Source: Thozetella sp. PMI_491 (lineage: Eukaryota; Ascomycota; Sordariomycetes; Chaetosphaeriales; Chaetosphaeriaceae). From it: a stretch of 64,000 bases of DNA. The translations under genes were made by a program, and so were the position numbers. Shown here one piece after another: positions 11,613 to 23,700 of the stretch (the stretch's first letter is position 1; the number at the start of each line of letters is the position of its first letter). The stretch lies in contig MU270038.1 of the NCBI GenBank assembly GCA_021432635.1, forward strand, positions 868,001 through 932,000, read 5' to 3'. Below the pieces are notes generated by a model. That model made no database searches, was not told the DNA's origin, and worked only from the letters and a program-made list of their open reading frames with translations.

Positions 11613-13200
11613 ATGAAGTCCTTCACCGCGGCCACAACGGCCGCAGCCGTGCTTTTCTGTAAGTGCTCCTGAACTGGGCCCCCTTCCCCTTCTCTGAGCG
11701 GTTCCGCCTCTCTTCTCCTGCAAACCTCAGGTCATTTGTGCGGCGGCTATTGCTCGTCTTTTCTTAGCGCCGCCCGTGGTCTTGCGATAGTAGCTGCACA
11801 AAGCGCCGTCTTCCCCTCGTCCCTCGTGGTATATGGCTGACCTCTCTTCTCCCCGGATAGCCGCTGGAGTGGCGTACGGCGATGCGGTCCAGTACTGCCC
11901 CAGCAACGCCGGAAGCGTGTGCTACGCCATCGGCGTGCCCAGCTCGTCGGCATCGTCGAACTCGGGCAACATCTACATGCAGATCTCCGCGCCCACCTCG
12001 TACCAATGGGTGGCCCTCGGAACCGGCACCGGCATGTCCGGCTCTAACATCTTCGTCATGTACCAGGACGGCAAGGGCAACTTGACGCTGTCGCCCCGCC
12101 GTGGCACCTTCCACACCACGCCGCCTGTCGACACCAGTAGCACCGGCGCCAAGCTCACACTGTTGGCTGGCAGCGGCGTGAGCAGCGATGGCAAGACCAT
12201 GACGGCCAACATCGCCTGCTCAAACTGTCAGAGCTGGACCGGTGGCGGTTCCATGTCGCTCGCTAGCACCGAGAGCAACTGGATTGCCGCATGGAAGTCG
12301 GGTAGCTCCCTCGCCTCGACCAGCGCCAGTGCGAACCTTGTCCAACATGACAGCACGGCTACCTTTCAGCTCGACTTGACGCAGGCGAAGCTCTCGTCTG
12401 ACAGCAACCCATTCGTCACGAGCAGCGGCAGCGGCAGCGGATCAGGCTCCGGCACCGGTTCGGGAACTGGATCGGGCTCCGGTTCTGGTTCCGGCTCTGG
12501 CTCTGGCTCGGGTTCCGGCTCGGGCGTGACCGTCATCTCTGCCAACAATGTCAGCGCGACCCTTCTTGCTGCCCACGGCGTCATCATGGCGCTCGTGATG
12601 GTGGTTCTGTATCCCCTCGGCTCGCTGTTGATGCCTCTGCTCGGCAAGTGGTGGCTGCATGCCGGCTGGCAGTTTACCACATTCCTGCTCATGTGGGCTG
12701 GCTTTGCCATCGGCGTCAAGTGTGCGCAGGAAAGGAGCTTGGTAAGTGGCCCGTTATTCGCATTGTCTCCCCCGGTCCCCGCAAATGCGGACATGGCTAA
12801 CCTGCCCCAACAGCTCTTCAACCAGACCCACACTCTCTTTGGCACGGTCATCGTGGCCCTGCTTGCCTTGCAGCCGGCGCTCGGTTACATCCACCACACC
12901 CAGTACAACAAGACGCAGTCCCGTGGCATCTTCAGCCATGTGCACATTTGGTTCGGACGTATCATGATGATGTTGGGAGTTATCAACGGCGGCCTCGGCC
13001 TGCAGCTGGCGGTGGCTAGCAACTCGCTGACCATCGCCTACAGCGTGGTAGCAGCCGTCATCTTCCTGCTGTATGCCATCGGCAAAGTGTTGGGGTCTAT
13101 CAAGAACAAGAAGGCCTCGCATGCGCGACATGCCAACAAGGAACAGGGCAGCCCGCGTTTGCCCCAAGATACCGTAGAGATCGAGCAAGGCAGGAGGTAA
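11613..13200 (+). CDS. Secreted-cytochrome (DOMON/AA8-like) plus cytochrome b561 membrane protein
   Basis: Three exons: 11613..11658, 11861..12741 and 12814..13200, giving about 437 aa. Exon 1 encodes a short start (MKSFTAATTAAAVLF) that joins in phase to SAGVAYG, completing a signal peptide. The extracellular domain resembles the heme b cytochrome of cellobiose dehydrogenase, including a GTGMSGSNIFVMY segment with the likely axial Met. A Gly/Ser/Thr repeat linker (codons about 12420-12530) joins it to a b561/ferric-reductase-like region with about five helices and conserved His in AAHGVIM, WWLHAGWQ, THTLFG and HVHIWFG. The expected role is transmembrane electron transfer, for example surface iron or copper reduction; the substrate is inferred. 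The second intron is 72 nt with no stop, so retention would keep the frame. Confidence 0.87.
12421..12530 (+). repeat. Coding Gly-Ser dipeptide repeat (linker)
   Basis: Tandem hexanucleotide-like units (ggctcc/ggttcc/ggctct) encode an alternating Ser-Gly/Thr-Gly linker between the cytochrome domain and the b561 helices. Length polymorphism by slippage is expected. Confidence 0.85.
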
Positions 13201-14067
13201 CTGAGAGAGTAACTGAGAGATGGGATACACCGGCCTGAATGAACATACATTGGCGGAAGGAGTGCGTTTACTGGAGTTCCGGAAGGGCGGAAATTGGCTC
13301 GAGAACAAGCACAACAGCAGTTCATACTTGTAGAGAAGTGACTCAATTCGAGTCAACGGGGAAAGACCTTGCATGATAGCTCTGAGCCGGGGTCAGGGCC
13401 AACGCCTGGGTACTAGGGATGTGGCGTTTGGATACGGGCTTATTTCTTGGCTTTGCACAGGCCATTAGTCGGGTAGAAACGTTGAAATACTCGAGAGAAC
13501 AAAAAGATGCAGAGAGCGTGTTTGTCAATAACGCTTGGCGCGCCGGAATACCGCTCGGCACTCTGGTAGCCGGCGATTTCCCACGACGCAGAATCCTTCT
13601 CATAGGCTAAGTACCCAGAGGGTATGGAGTACTAGGCGAGGCACTATGGAAGCCAGCTGGCGCACAGCTCCGCCAACGAGATACCAGGAGACTTGGCTGG
13701 TGCCCACGTCCTTGATGGCAAAGTCGACAGATAGAATGAAACCCATGCTAGCATTTCTTAGCACTCGCTAGCCATGGTCGCCGATGACTCTTTTTCTTGT
13801 TGTTTATTTTTCCATGCCAGTGGAGCATCAGTGGACAATTGCAAAGGCAAGAGCGCAAGAGAAGAACCGGGTGGCCACGTGACCCAGCACGGACCCTCTC
13901 CGGGTGTTTGTAGTGCTAACAGCTCCTCACGGGCGAATCCAATTGGACTGCTCGCCCTCTGTTCGGAATTTCGAGAAAACCTCTCAAAGCATCACCGACG
14001 ACCTCCACCTCACCTTAACCCGACCTGCTCGACTCGGCGTCCATTGAGCACCGCACATCCCTTCAAA
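13201..14067. other. Intergenic region upstream of ATP14
   Basis: About 870 bases between two genes on the same strand. It holds the 3' flank of the b561 gene and the ATP14 promoter. CT-rich sequence and an AAAATG start context lie at its right end. No gene is seen. Confidence 0.45.
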
Positions 14068-14871
14068 ATGCTCACTCCTCTTACCCGGGCTTCGGTATGC
14101 ACCCTCTGAGATGCCAGCAGTGGCCTTTTGCCTCGGAGCCGTCGGCTAACCTGTGCGTTTCTGCGTATCCAGAGCCGCAAGGCCTTCTCCGCCGTCACCA
14201 GGCTCGCCGGCCGTCAGACCGCCCGGACCTTCATCGCCCCTACCGTCTCGCGACGAGGTATGTTTTTATATCGATCTTGTGATCTTTTTCGGCTACAGGA
14301 GAGGCCGCGGGGCCCGGTAGCTGGGAGCTTGTGGCAATTGAGATGAGAGCGTCTGAGGCTGGGATTTCGGAGGACTCGGACTGTGCTTCGTCCGACTTGA
14401 ACGCGGTCCGTTGCGCTCTCGCGCCCCTCCAAGTCTACAATTTGGTCTGGATCGTTGTCTGGTCTACCACTCCTCCCTCCAATCTCAATTGCCACAAGAG
14501 CCTGTAGCACGAAAGCTCTCGGCCACGCCCAAGCGAAGCCGGCCCTGATCCCTTTTCCTTGTTGATGGACCCGGCTGACATTGTCCTCCACAGCGGACTT
14601 CGTTCAGGAGCTCTACCTCAAGGAGCTCAAGGCCTATAAGCCCACGCCGATCAAGGAGTCGGACGCCGTCGGCCAGGTCGCCACCTTCAGCATTCCCAAG
14701 GCCCCCAAGTCCCCCGAGGAGGCCGATCTCGCCTCTAGCCTGACGGAGTACGAGAGCATGGCGGTCGAGGTTGAAGGCCAGGAGGCTGACGCCACTGGCA
14801 AGCCCGCCGCCGTCGTAGAGGACTGGCTGGTCGAGGAGGAGGAGGAGGAGGAGCACGCCCACGGTCACTAA
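14068..14871 (+). CDS. ATP14: Mitochondrial F1Fo-ATP synthase subunit h
   Basis: Three exons: 14068..14094, 14173..14257 and 14594..14871, encoding about 129 aa. Exons 1 and 2 supply a basic, acid-free mitochondrial presequence (MLTPLTRAS, then SRKAFSAVTRLAGRQTARTF). The mature part begins around ADFVQELYLKELKAYKPTPIKES, the conserved core of fungal subunit h, a peripheral stalk component needed for enzyme assembly. The C-terminus is acidic and ends in an oligo-Glu and HAHGH tail. Junction phases are consistent: the first is phase 0, and the second is phase 1 joining to GCG. Intron 2 is unusually long (336 nt) for this small gene. Recognition rests on the core motif and overall layout. Confidence 0.88.
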
Positions 14872-16507
14872 ACTCCTGGGAGTTCCTCTGCACTGGAGAC
14901 AAAAAGGGGCGACATGGGAGAGAGAGGGAGACAAGCGGGTCAACTCCAAGCAAGCCTGTCCTTGTGCTATAATGGGTTACGGAGCGTGAACCAAGCGTCA
15001 CTGCTATAGACGGAGGTAGACGGGTGGATGGAGAGATCGGAAGGGGTGGAGAGCCCTAGACGGTGGAATGGGGTAATCCGTGTACATTGCTCTTGTGTGC
15101 TGTGAACCATATGACTTTGCAGGACATGGATCGGATCTATGCTCTTTTGTTCCCCATTCTCCTGCATACTTGTGTTGAAGTACTACCTGTCCGCTATTTC
15201 GGTTTCAGGACTCGCTCTCTATCGCTGGTGCCTTCGGCCTTTGTTGGCAGGAGCCTGAGGCCCTCAAATAACATAGGATTTCACCTATGGCACACTAATG
15301 ATAGACGGGATCCTTAATGATGGAGATAAAAGTGCGTGGTCAAGTGCTAGCGCTTTGCTTCTTGCGTTCCTGCTGGCCTCCCCCGAGACACTTAGCAGAA
15401 AACGAGGCTCGCATTTTCAGTATTGGATTCCTCGATCCTCTGTTTCTTCACCCCTTCTCTTCCATAGATAACTTGGGGAGGAAGTAATGCTTGAACCATT
15501 TTGGTGTGCCCTTATGAGGCTAGGCACGAGTGATGCTCATTAGTTCTAACAAGGCCATTGATACAGGTGAAATGAACACGTATCAGACTCGTTACTAATG
15601 CCATGATGGCGGTAGGCTGGAGAAATGGGTAATCACATATATACTGACCGAGAGCAATGAGCATCTGCTTTAAATTTTAGAGCTCGGGAGGATGGTGGTG
15701 ACATGGGCGGATCAGCTTAACACCGTTACCTACCAAGTATCATATCAGGTTTGCACTTGCATAGTCACAATGCTAGCCCAACAGGTGGAAGTATTTTCCT
15801 GCTCCTATTAGGCATTATCGCCACTATATCCGTTGTTACCTGTAGCGGTATATGTGCTAGCTAGTTAGGTACCCCGAGGCCATCAAAGACCTTGATTCGT
15901 CCTCAACCACTGCTCTTGCGTCTCTTGGGGATGACATTACGAGCATCAAGCATACATGTGCTATGCGGAAAGGACATAGGCTGGAGTCAATTGACTCTTG
16001 GTCATGGCGAGAAAGGCTGTACACCACGAAGCAGCCACCAGATGTGCTTCCGTTCCCTCTCTGCTAGGGCAACCTGTTTCTCTGTGGTACTGACACTAGT
16101 CGCCTTCCGCTGTGAACTAGGCGTGAGGGATCGCGGGTGGCGCGTATCCTCCCTCCCTAGGGCGGTGTTTGCGTGGCGGCCAGCTGCAGTACCACTGTAT
16201 TTCTCCTAATGACCGACAACGTCATATAAAGCCGCAATCTGTGGGAAGAGATCCACACGCTTTGCCGGTGCCGAAAACGCCTTGCCCACACGCAATAACC
16301 CCCCTTTGCCAGTAATCGTCATGCAATAAAGCCACCCGGATGCATTGCCGTGGTTTCATGGAAGTCGTAGGTGGAAAGAGAGACCGTTTCTTTTTTTTTC
16401 TTCCCTTCTGTACCAATCACACCCCGCCATAGAGGAAGTAGGAGAGTGCAAGCGCCTCCCGGGTAGCCGACACGAGGAAGAAGCCCTCGTGCGAAGGGAT
16501 GGTGCAT
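14872..16507. other. Gene-free, AT-richer convergent region between ATP14 and SCH9
   Basis: About 1.6 kb with lower GC than its neighbours, especially 15300-15870, and no open frame of coding character. It contains the 3' ends of two convergent genes. Nothing else is recognisable. Confidence 0.5.
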
Positions 16508-19296
16508 TTACTCATCAAAGTGAGAATTGCCAAACATCTGCTCGTCGTTTGTGTTGGTCTTGACGATACCGCTCATGCGATTGAGATCCTTAGTCTCTAG
16601 ACCGAGATCATCCCATTCGTCATCGTCCTTCTTGTTGTCCACATCGTCCATATCTTCGTCCTCCGAACTGTCGCCATGGCTGTAACGTTGGCGTCCGTTC
16701 GGTAGATTGTCGAGGACACTCTCGTCAACGAAAGTGAACCCCTTAAAGTTCGCCTGTACCGACGGCGAGAGGGGGGTGGACGTCGCGAAGCCCTTGGCCA
16801 AAGCAGCAGCCCGCTCGTTGAGAGAGCCATTGGTATCCATGGCAGTGGTGAACTCGGGGTCAAAGTACGATACATCCGTCTCGCTCTTGAGTTGGGGCTT
16901 GAAAGGGGGAGTGATCAGCTTTTTGGAGAGGGCGTCCCAATCGATATCTCCGAAAAACGGATGCCTCTTCAGCTCTTCGGCATCATCGGTGGCACCCAGG
17001 CGGTGCTTGGGGTTCCTATTCAGGAGACCCTTGACGAAGTTTCGGCCCTCAGTCGAGAGGGTCTCCCGGGGGAACCTGACCTTGCCAAAAGCGATGTTCT
17101 TGTACATTTGCTGCGTGTCTTCAGCATAGAAAGGACTCCAGCCGCAGCACATCTCGAAGACAAGAACCCCCAAGGACCAGAAGTCGACCATCTTCGTGTA
17201 GCCCGACTCGTCGAGGAGGACCTCCGGGGCAAGGTATTCCGTCGTGCCGCAGAACGTATTGGTCGTGTCATTCTTAGTCAGGTTCGCCTTGGACAGACCG
17301 AAGTCGCAGAGCGCGATGTGGCCATTGGCGTCCAGGAGAATGTTCTCAGGCTTCAGGTCGCGATACACGATATCGTTTCTGTGCAGGTGTTGGATCGCAA
17401 GGATCAGCTCTGCAATGTAGAACTTGGCCCTGTGCTCGTCGAAGCGACCGTCCTTCTGAAGGTGCCAGAACAGCTCACCACCAGACATGTAGTCTGTGAC
17501 CAAGTAGAGGTCCGAAGGCGTCTGGAAAGAGAACTTCAGGCCCACGATGAAAGGCGAGTCCGACGTGGCCGTACGGACCAGGATGTTGCGCTCCCCAACC
17601 GTGTGTGCAACCTCCTTCTTCTGCACAATGACTTTCTTGGACAGCACCTTCATGGCGTAGATCCGCCTAGTGTCCTTCTTCCGGACCTGATACACCTGTC
17701 CGAACGTTCCCTTGCCGATGAGCCGAAGAATCTCGAAGTCCTCCGGCCCAACGTGCTTTCGCTCTGACTTCTGGTATAGAGCCTCAACGTATATCTCCCC
17801 AGTAGGCGTATTCTCGGCCATCGTATCAGCGTGGCCCCTAAGCGGGAACCAGCCGCGGACTGGTTCGTCGCCGTCGGAAAGCTTGGCCTGGAAATCGACA
17901 TGGCCGAGAAACTCGTCGCCGGTGATGGCGTGGTCATAGACCGAAACATCCACGAGCGTATCCGAGTCAACCACATCACTGTCTCTCGTTAGCACCTGCT
18001 AAATACAGACTGAACAACTACCGGAAACGCTAAAGTAGTAGGCACGTACAAGACAGCCTCGGCATCCCACTTCGGGTTGGTAAATGAGCGCCGGGTGTTA
18101 CGGTTGCGGAAGCTGCTGTGGTCGTGGATGCTCGTGTTGCTGCTTTGGCGGCTCCTCATGGGAATGGCCATCGGTCTGCCGGAGTCGCTGCCCTGGCGTT
18201 TCATGGGAATGGCGCTGGTTGCAACCGAGAGGACGGTAGTGGTGGCTTCCTCCTCGCCGATTTGCGGCCCGCCGGAGATGAGCTCGCTGCGCTGGAAAAC
18301 AGCGACGACGTACGGGTCCCTGCACTTCCTGAGGCCTTTAGCCTCGAGGATCTTGATGGTCAGCTTGCCTTTCGCGGCCGGCGCCTGGACGTCCTGGGGA
18401 GCCGGTGTGTGGCTGGCCGAGCGATCGACAGCATCGCCATTCTTTTTGACGGCCACGTCGTCCTGGGTCTCAGCCTGGGAGGGCTGCGTTGTCGAGAGTG
18501 CGCGAGTGGGGGTTGAGGCACCGCTCTTTACAGGCACGGCAGATGTTAGCTTCTTGAGATGAGTGACAGAAGCGGACTTGTGAGAAGACAGATCCGGGTT
18601 CTCAAATGTGAAATGGGTACGGCTCGGAGAGCTTGGGGCAGTGCAGGCACGACCAGCTGGGTTGGATATGTGAGCAGCGGACACGCTCGCTCCATCCACC
18701 GTGACACTCAGCGGCGCGAGCAGCGAGTTCGCTCGCAATTTGCCCTTGGCCAAGTCCGAGATGTTGATGTGGCTCAGGCTAGAGGGCCGGGCAGAGCGAG
18801 TCGTGCCACGGTGCGATCTCTCGCCGCTGGCGTCGCTGGGGTAGTTCCGCAGGGAGGAACGTTGGGATGCGGGAGGAGTCGGGTATGGATGGAGCTGGTC
18901 GGCTTCCTGTGCGGGTGGTGCAGTAGGAAGTCCCACCATCTCATGGGGAAGGAGAGGAGGGCCATCATCTGGTAATGTGCTTGAGGAAACCGGCTTCACG
19001 GGGCTCAAAGGGGTCTGCGGCTGCGAGGCCATCGGCCTGGGCTCCTCGGGAAGAGGAGGATCAGACGATGGGGTGGTCGTCGCAGCTTGTCCAGTCGCGT
19101 TGAATGTGCCAGACAACAAACGCTTAAGGGAACCTGGACGAACCTGGCCAAAGTAACTCATTATACCCGGCAACCGCTTGTCGTGGAGGTCGGGCTGGGG
19201 GGTTGCGACACCGGACCGAGGGGTCTCGAACCCGATCTGATCGCTGCCGTCGTCGTCGGTGGCGGCCGCCCTGCTGTGCTCGTTAACACCTTCCAT
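16508..19296 (-). CDS. SCH9: Sch9-type AGC protein kinase with N-terminal C2 domain
   Basis: About 907 aa from two exons, roughly complement(16508..17984, 18050..19296). The N-terminal ~300 residues are Ser/Pro-rich. A C2 domain begins at GKLTIKILEAKGL and continues across the intron to VDVSVYDH and EFLGHVDF. The kinase domain has GKGTFGQVYQV, ATP Lys528, YRDLKPEN (Asp625), DFGLSKANL and the activation loop NTFCGTTEYLAPE. The tail carries the Sch9 signature TPLSPSVQANFKGFTFVDES, hydrophobic motif 829-834, a TORC1 target by family. The donor gtacgt at 18049 is clear. The acceptor is less certain: AG at 17985-17986 keeps the frame, and the cag ending at 17996 would fit only with a different donor. 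An in-frame stop lies 12 nt upstream of the ATG at 19296. See the candidate upstream exon at 20670-20767, which could replace this start. Confidence 0.92.
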
Positions 19297-20669
19297 CGTG
19301 CCCGGATTTCAAGGTTGCCAGCGGCGGGAGAAGAGGAATAGCGCGAGGGAAGGTAGTGGAGTGAGGGGAAGGGGTCCGAGAAAAAACAGAAAAGTCGATG
19401 TGGACTCCGCTAGCTCATGATGACTACTGCTAGGTTGGGCTGGGGGCGACGCTTCCGAGGGAGCTGAGCTGCCGAGGGGGTGGATATACGCCTTTACCAA
19501 ACCGATGACGGAATCCTGGGGCGGAAAAGGGAACGAGAATGCGGGAGAGGGAACTGGTGCATTCTACTCTGATTTTTTGAAGTCCCAAAACGGGAGGCAT
19601 CGAAAAGCCTCGGTCCTGACGTGCAGCAAAAAAAAGCTTTCAAGCCGAGTTTTTTTCTGCTCCGGGCGCAACATCCTTGATGCTTGCCATGTGGTTGATG
19701 AGGGTGCGGGAGTGGGGGAGCGGGCACACGGCTCTGCCGTCACCTAACTCGGTTCGCAGGGGGGGAGGAGGGGAGGGGTGGATGCAGCCAAGAACTAGCA
19801 CCTTCCGGTGCTGATGAGAGGCGACCTGACATCCTCATCATCACTCAGCGAGTCAGGCCGCCCAGTTTGATAAGCCGCCGTCTCCTCAACGTGCTCTGAT
19901 GCTGCTCGCCCCCAGCTAGGCCGCCAACCAGCCCTGCATGTGCAAACCAAGCCGGGGGAGGGGATAGGACATCAGTGCTGTGCAGCGTAGAGCCAATCCC
20001 GAGATGTCTCAGCATCCACGGTACCATACGAGGTAGCAAACCCGTGGATTAGGCCGACTGCGTTTCATTGCGCCGAGCCCAACTTTTTCAACTGCCTGCT
20101 AACGCTGGCGCTAGCCGGATTGGCAGGCTGGGGGAAGGGACAGGAAAAAAAGACGACGGCTTGGCCCGTCCTCCGGCCACAGGCTGCAGCTTCGCAGTCC
20201 GGAACATATAAAAAAAAAAGACTCGGACCCAGGGCAGAGAGTGTGTGGCATCAGAGGGTCAACATGCTGCCGCAAGCTCGGGGTAACTAGGCGCTAGCCA
20301 GTTTACTCTTGGAGGGCAGTAGCGGGGGAGGGGGGGGATGTGGCGTGAGGGTAGGGTGAGCATGGGGGGAAATCTTGGAGGGGCAATGTGGGAATGTTTG
20401 GAAGCGAAGCGATCCCAGCGTCCTGAGAACTGGCTAAAGTAGGCAATGCCGGCTTCTAGAAAACGAGCGAAGGCGGCGCGTAATCAGGGTAAAGCAAAGG
20501 GAGAAAAGGTGTGATTGATAAGGCATGCCGACGACGCATCTGGGAAAACAGCAGACACGAGAATTCTCGCCAAGGGCCAAACAATGAGGACCGCATGCTG
20601 GTGCGCGCTTCTTGCTTGTCGCGTGGTGAGGGGGGGACGGGGCTGGAGAACCAAATGCCGCGTACATAC
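19297..20669. other. Upstream region of SCH9 (5' leader, or a long 5' intron)
   Basis: No coding-like open frame was seen on either strand. It contains a sharp A-rich stretch near 20212-20219, G-rich runs near 19760 and 20325-20337, and a GC-rich palindromic flavour around 19830-19990. If the exon at 20670-20767 is real, this whole tract is an intron of about 1.39 kb; otherwise it is 5' UTR/promoter. Confidence 0.45.
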
Positions 20670-20767
20670 CTTGACATCATGGCCTGCGTCGCCCGCCGCA
20701 GCAGGTCGAAGCCTGGCGCGCCGCTGCTGCTGGAGCCGTGGCTAGTTTCTGCCGAAGGGCCCGACAT
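20670..20767 (-). CDS. Candidate coding first exon, possibly a remote 5' exon of SCH9
   Basis: A 98-nt segment starting at an ATG in good context (AAAATGTC). It encodes a start MSGPSAETSH, a Ser-rich stretch, then GFDLLRRATQAMMS, with strongly GC3-biased codons, and ends at a consensus donor gtatgt in phase 2. No following exon of its own was found between 19.5 and 20.7 kb. Inside SCH9 codons 7-9 (about 19270-19278, minus) is a tandem acceptor cacag/cag preceded by a branch-like gttaac. Both of its AGs match phase 2 and would fuse this exon in frame, replacing only the first 7-8 residues of the SCH9 model. The coding character is seen directly; the splice link is inference. It may instead be an unrelated small gene or chance. 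Confidence 0.4.
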
Positions 20768-23700
20768 TTTGCTTGCTGCCGGGAGAAGCAAATGCCAGGC
20801 GTCGCTGAAGGGTTTGTTCAGTCCGGTCGTTGGATGACGAGTCGCGATCGGAGAGGAGGTGTCGTTTTGGTGATGTGATGAGTAGAGACTGAGAGTTGGC
20901 GGGGTTTCTGGTGGGAGGTTTTTGAGTTCGCCCTTTGGAAACCGGGTGGTCTAGGGAGTCGGGCTGGATGTGGAGGGGGGGGCGAACAGAGGGCCTCCAC
21001 TCCCCACCGGCCTGAGGTGAATGTGCTGTGGCGACAGTGCGCTTCCTCCCCCAAAAAGGCCGCGCTGGTGGGGCAATCAAGGGCCGAGACCTTCCCGAGC
21101 TCAGAGGCGGTGCGATAATGTCGATGTCTCGCCGCTGCTAGATGCGAGACGAGGCGCCGTTCCGGGAAACCGGCGAAAGAGGAAAAATTAGACGGGATTT
21201 GCAGGTGATGAGATCAAGTCATTCCTCGAAGGTGGGTTATTGCTTTCTGTCTCTGACCGGCTGCTGTTGCAGCTCTGGGTGCCGTGGACCGCGAGAGGGG
21301 GGTTCAGGGGCGCGCGGATACCGCTGTGATTTCAAAAAGGGCAGGCTGTGATTCCAACACCCAAACGAACCCCGCGCCGAAGCAAAGGAATCCAAGACCC
21401 CCCACCTGTCCACGAAAGCAGGGCAGGAAGGCAAGGTGGGTCTCAGCTGGCAGCCTGGCCCGACAATCACAAGCTCCTTGGAATGGGACGAATGCTTCGT
21501 TCCGCCCCAACTGATTTCTCGATGGACCCGGGGAGACTTCGTGTCAGACGGATAGCCGGGACTCGGTCGTGCCTTGGGCGTGGAGAGCTGGATTCATATT
21601 AACAAAGGCTTTTTTTTTTGGGCAGGGTATCGAAGCAAAGAAGCAACGAACACGGGGGCTGACAGGTGAAGAGGGTTTTCGTTTAGGCGAGCTTGTCGGG
21701 CAGAAATTCAAGAGAAAAGAAAGTTATTTCTGCAGTCAAGGCGCAATACAAGAGCAAAGTCCGCAGAGTTCCTGGGCGGTATGGGGTACCTATGAGAGGG
21801 GAAGGGAAAATCCGGAAGAGGATTTAACAGTTGAGCGGAAAAGAGAAAGAAGAAAAGATAGGTAGGGGAGGCGCGAGAGCGCGAGTGTTGAGCTGCGTGA
21901 GTACCCGTGGAAGGGGAAGGAGTCCACCGCAAGCTTCGGGGGGTGGCAGAGAGGCGTGTCTCGATCCTGCTCCGTTCGCAGTCAGTCAGTGGTTGGAGGG
22001 GTGGTCAGCACCCCGGGGAGAGGGGAGCCAGCTTCTAGTCATCCCCCTTCTGAACGGCCTTAATTTGCGATCTCTAATCTCTACGGATATCAAATGGCAA
22101 CAAATGGCAGCGGCCGGCGAGGGAGGCTTCCATGCCACCTGAGGGCCTAGCCCGTCCAATGTTTGAGATCTCCTATTTTTAATCGTGACGGCCAGAACCG
22201 CTCTCGATCGTAACGTCCAAACGCCAGGCTAAAACGCCAAATTCCAGACTGATTCCCTGCTCGCCCACCCGTCCGCAGGGCCAGAGCCATCCTCGCCGGC
22301 GGGAATGCCCGGCCACGCTGATTTTCTTATCCCTCGGTCTCAGCTCCTGTTTCTCCCAGACGCCTGGGCGCCACTGCCTCGCCTGTTTCCTGTTTCTTTT
22401 CGCTGCCCTCGGAGCGCAGTCGGCCACAAGCCACGCATAGGGGGATGGACGTGCCGCTTCCCGCCCGCCTACGGCGGCGGTCCCCTACCTATGGTAGCCA
22501 GCCATGAGGCGCCATCCAGAAGAACCCTACGGTGCCATGGGGTGAGCACACCCACTACAGCCAGCAAGGCGGTCCGATGTCATATACGCACCTGTCAGAA
22601 CTCGCCGCGGTACCACCCACTGCGGGCAAGAGGAAGAGACCCTTGAGGGCTGTGGGGGTTGGAGGGGCAAAAGGTTGAGGGGTCAAGCTTGAGAGGAGCG
22701 TTTAGGTACATACCGACCCAACCCTGGCTGGAGCATCATCCCGCGCCTGCCACACACACCAGATCTGCAGTTGCATGTGGTGGCCGACCCAAAATACCAC
22801 ACCCCGGCTATTTGACACCTACCACAGTACCGTATGTACAGCAACCCCTCTCTCCTATGATCTGTGTAACGGCGCATCCCCGTCACAAGGCGTGCGTTTT
22901 TTTTCTTCCCTGGGCCCTGGTCGGCCTGCACAGGAGCGACGTCCTGTTGGTCCCGATCCGAGCGGCCACAAGCCCATTCAACAGAACAAGTATGTACATA
23001 CAGCAATTACCACCCCGGCAAGGGTGCTCTGACAGGATCAGCAGCATCGCCCCAGTCGCTGCCAATGGGGCGACGGGTCAGCAGAGTCGGTGACGCCGTT
23101 GGATAGCGGTACATGCCCGCTAGCACGGGCGCAGCAATATATTGCTTCCATACGCCCCCCGGGCGACTGATCCAAGACAGGCGTCGGGCCACTGCATGTC
23201 GCGAGAACACATGGCTTAGGCCCAGTGATTTGTGCTCCAGCCAGGGACACCTTTGCACCTCGTGGCATCCGTGGGTTTCAGCTTCATGGCCCATCTCCTC
23301 CTGTCGTATGAAACACGACAGCTCCCGCGGCCGGGTAGTGGCCCTTCGGACCGCCGTTTTGCCTCTTTGGACCAGCCGTGGGGTCGAGGTTCATGCCTGT
23401 TCTCGCGGTAGACGGCGGGGCCACCGCTACTGGAACCCCCATGGCGCTATCCGTCGTCAGCAACCAACCACCTGTATAAAGCAAATGGCCACGAATACAC
23501 GATCCAGGCGCGAGGTGTGGTGTCATCATGTCTGGGACCTTCGCGATCCCTTCCCAAGTCGAATGAACCCCCGTACAAGTTGTATGCGAGTAATCGCGAC
23601 CCGGCCGGTCTTATAAACCACGCTCCTGCATTCGGGAACTTAAGCCGGACCGCCGCGTACTCTTATTTGTCGCTCGTCAACCGTCGTTACAGTGGTTTCT

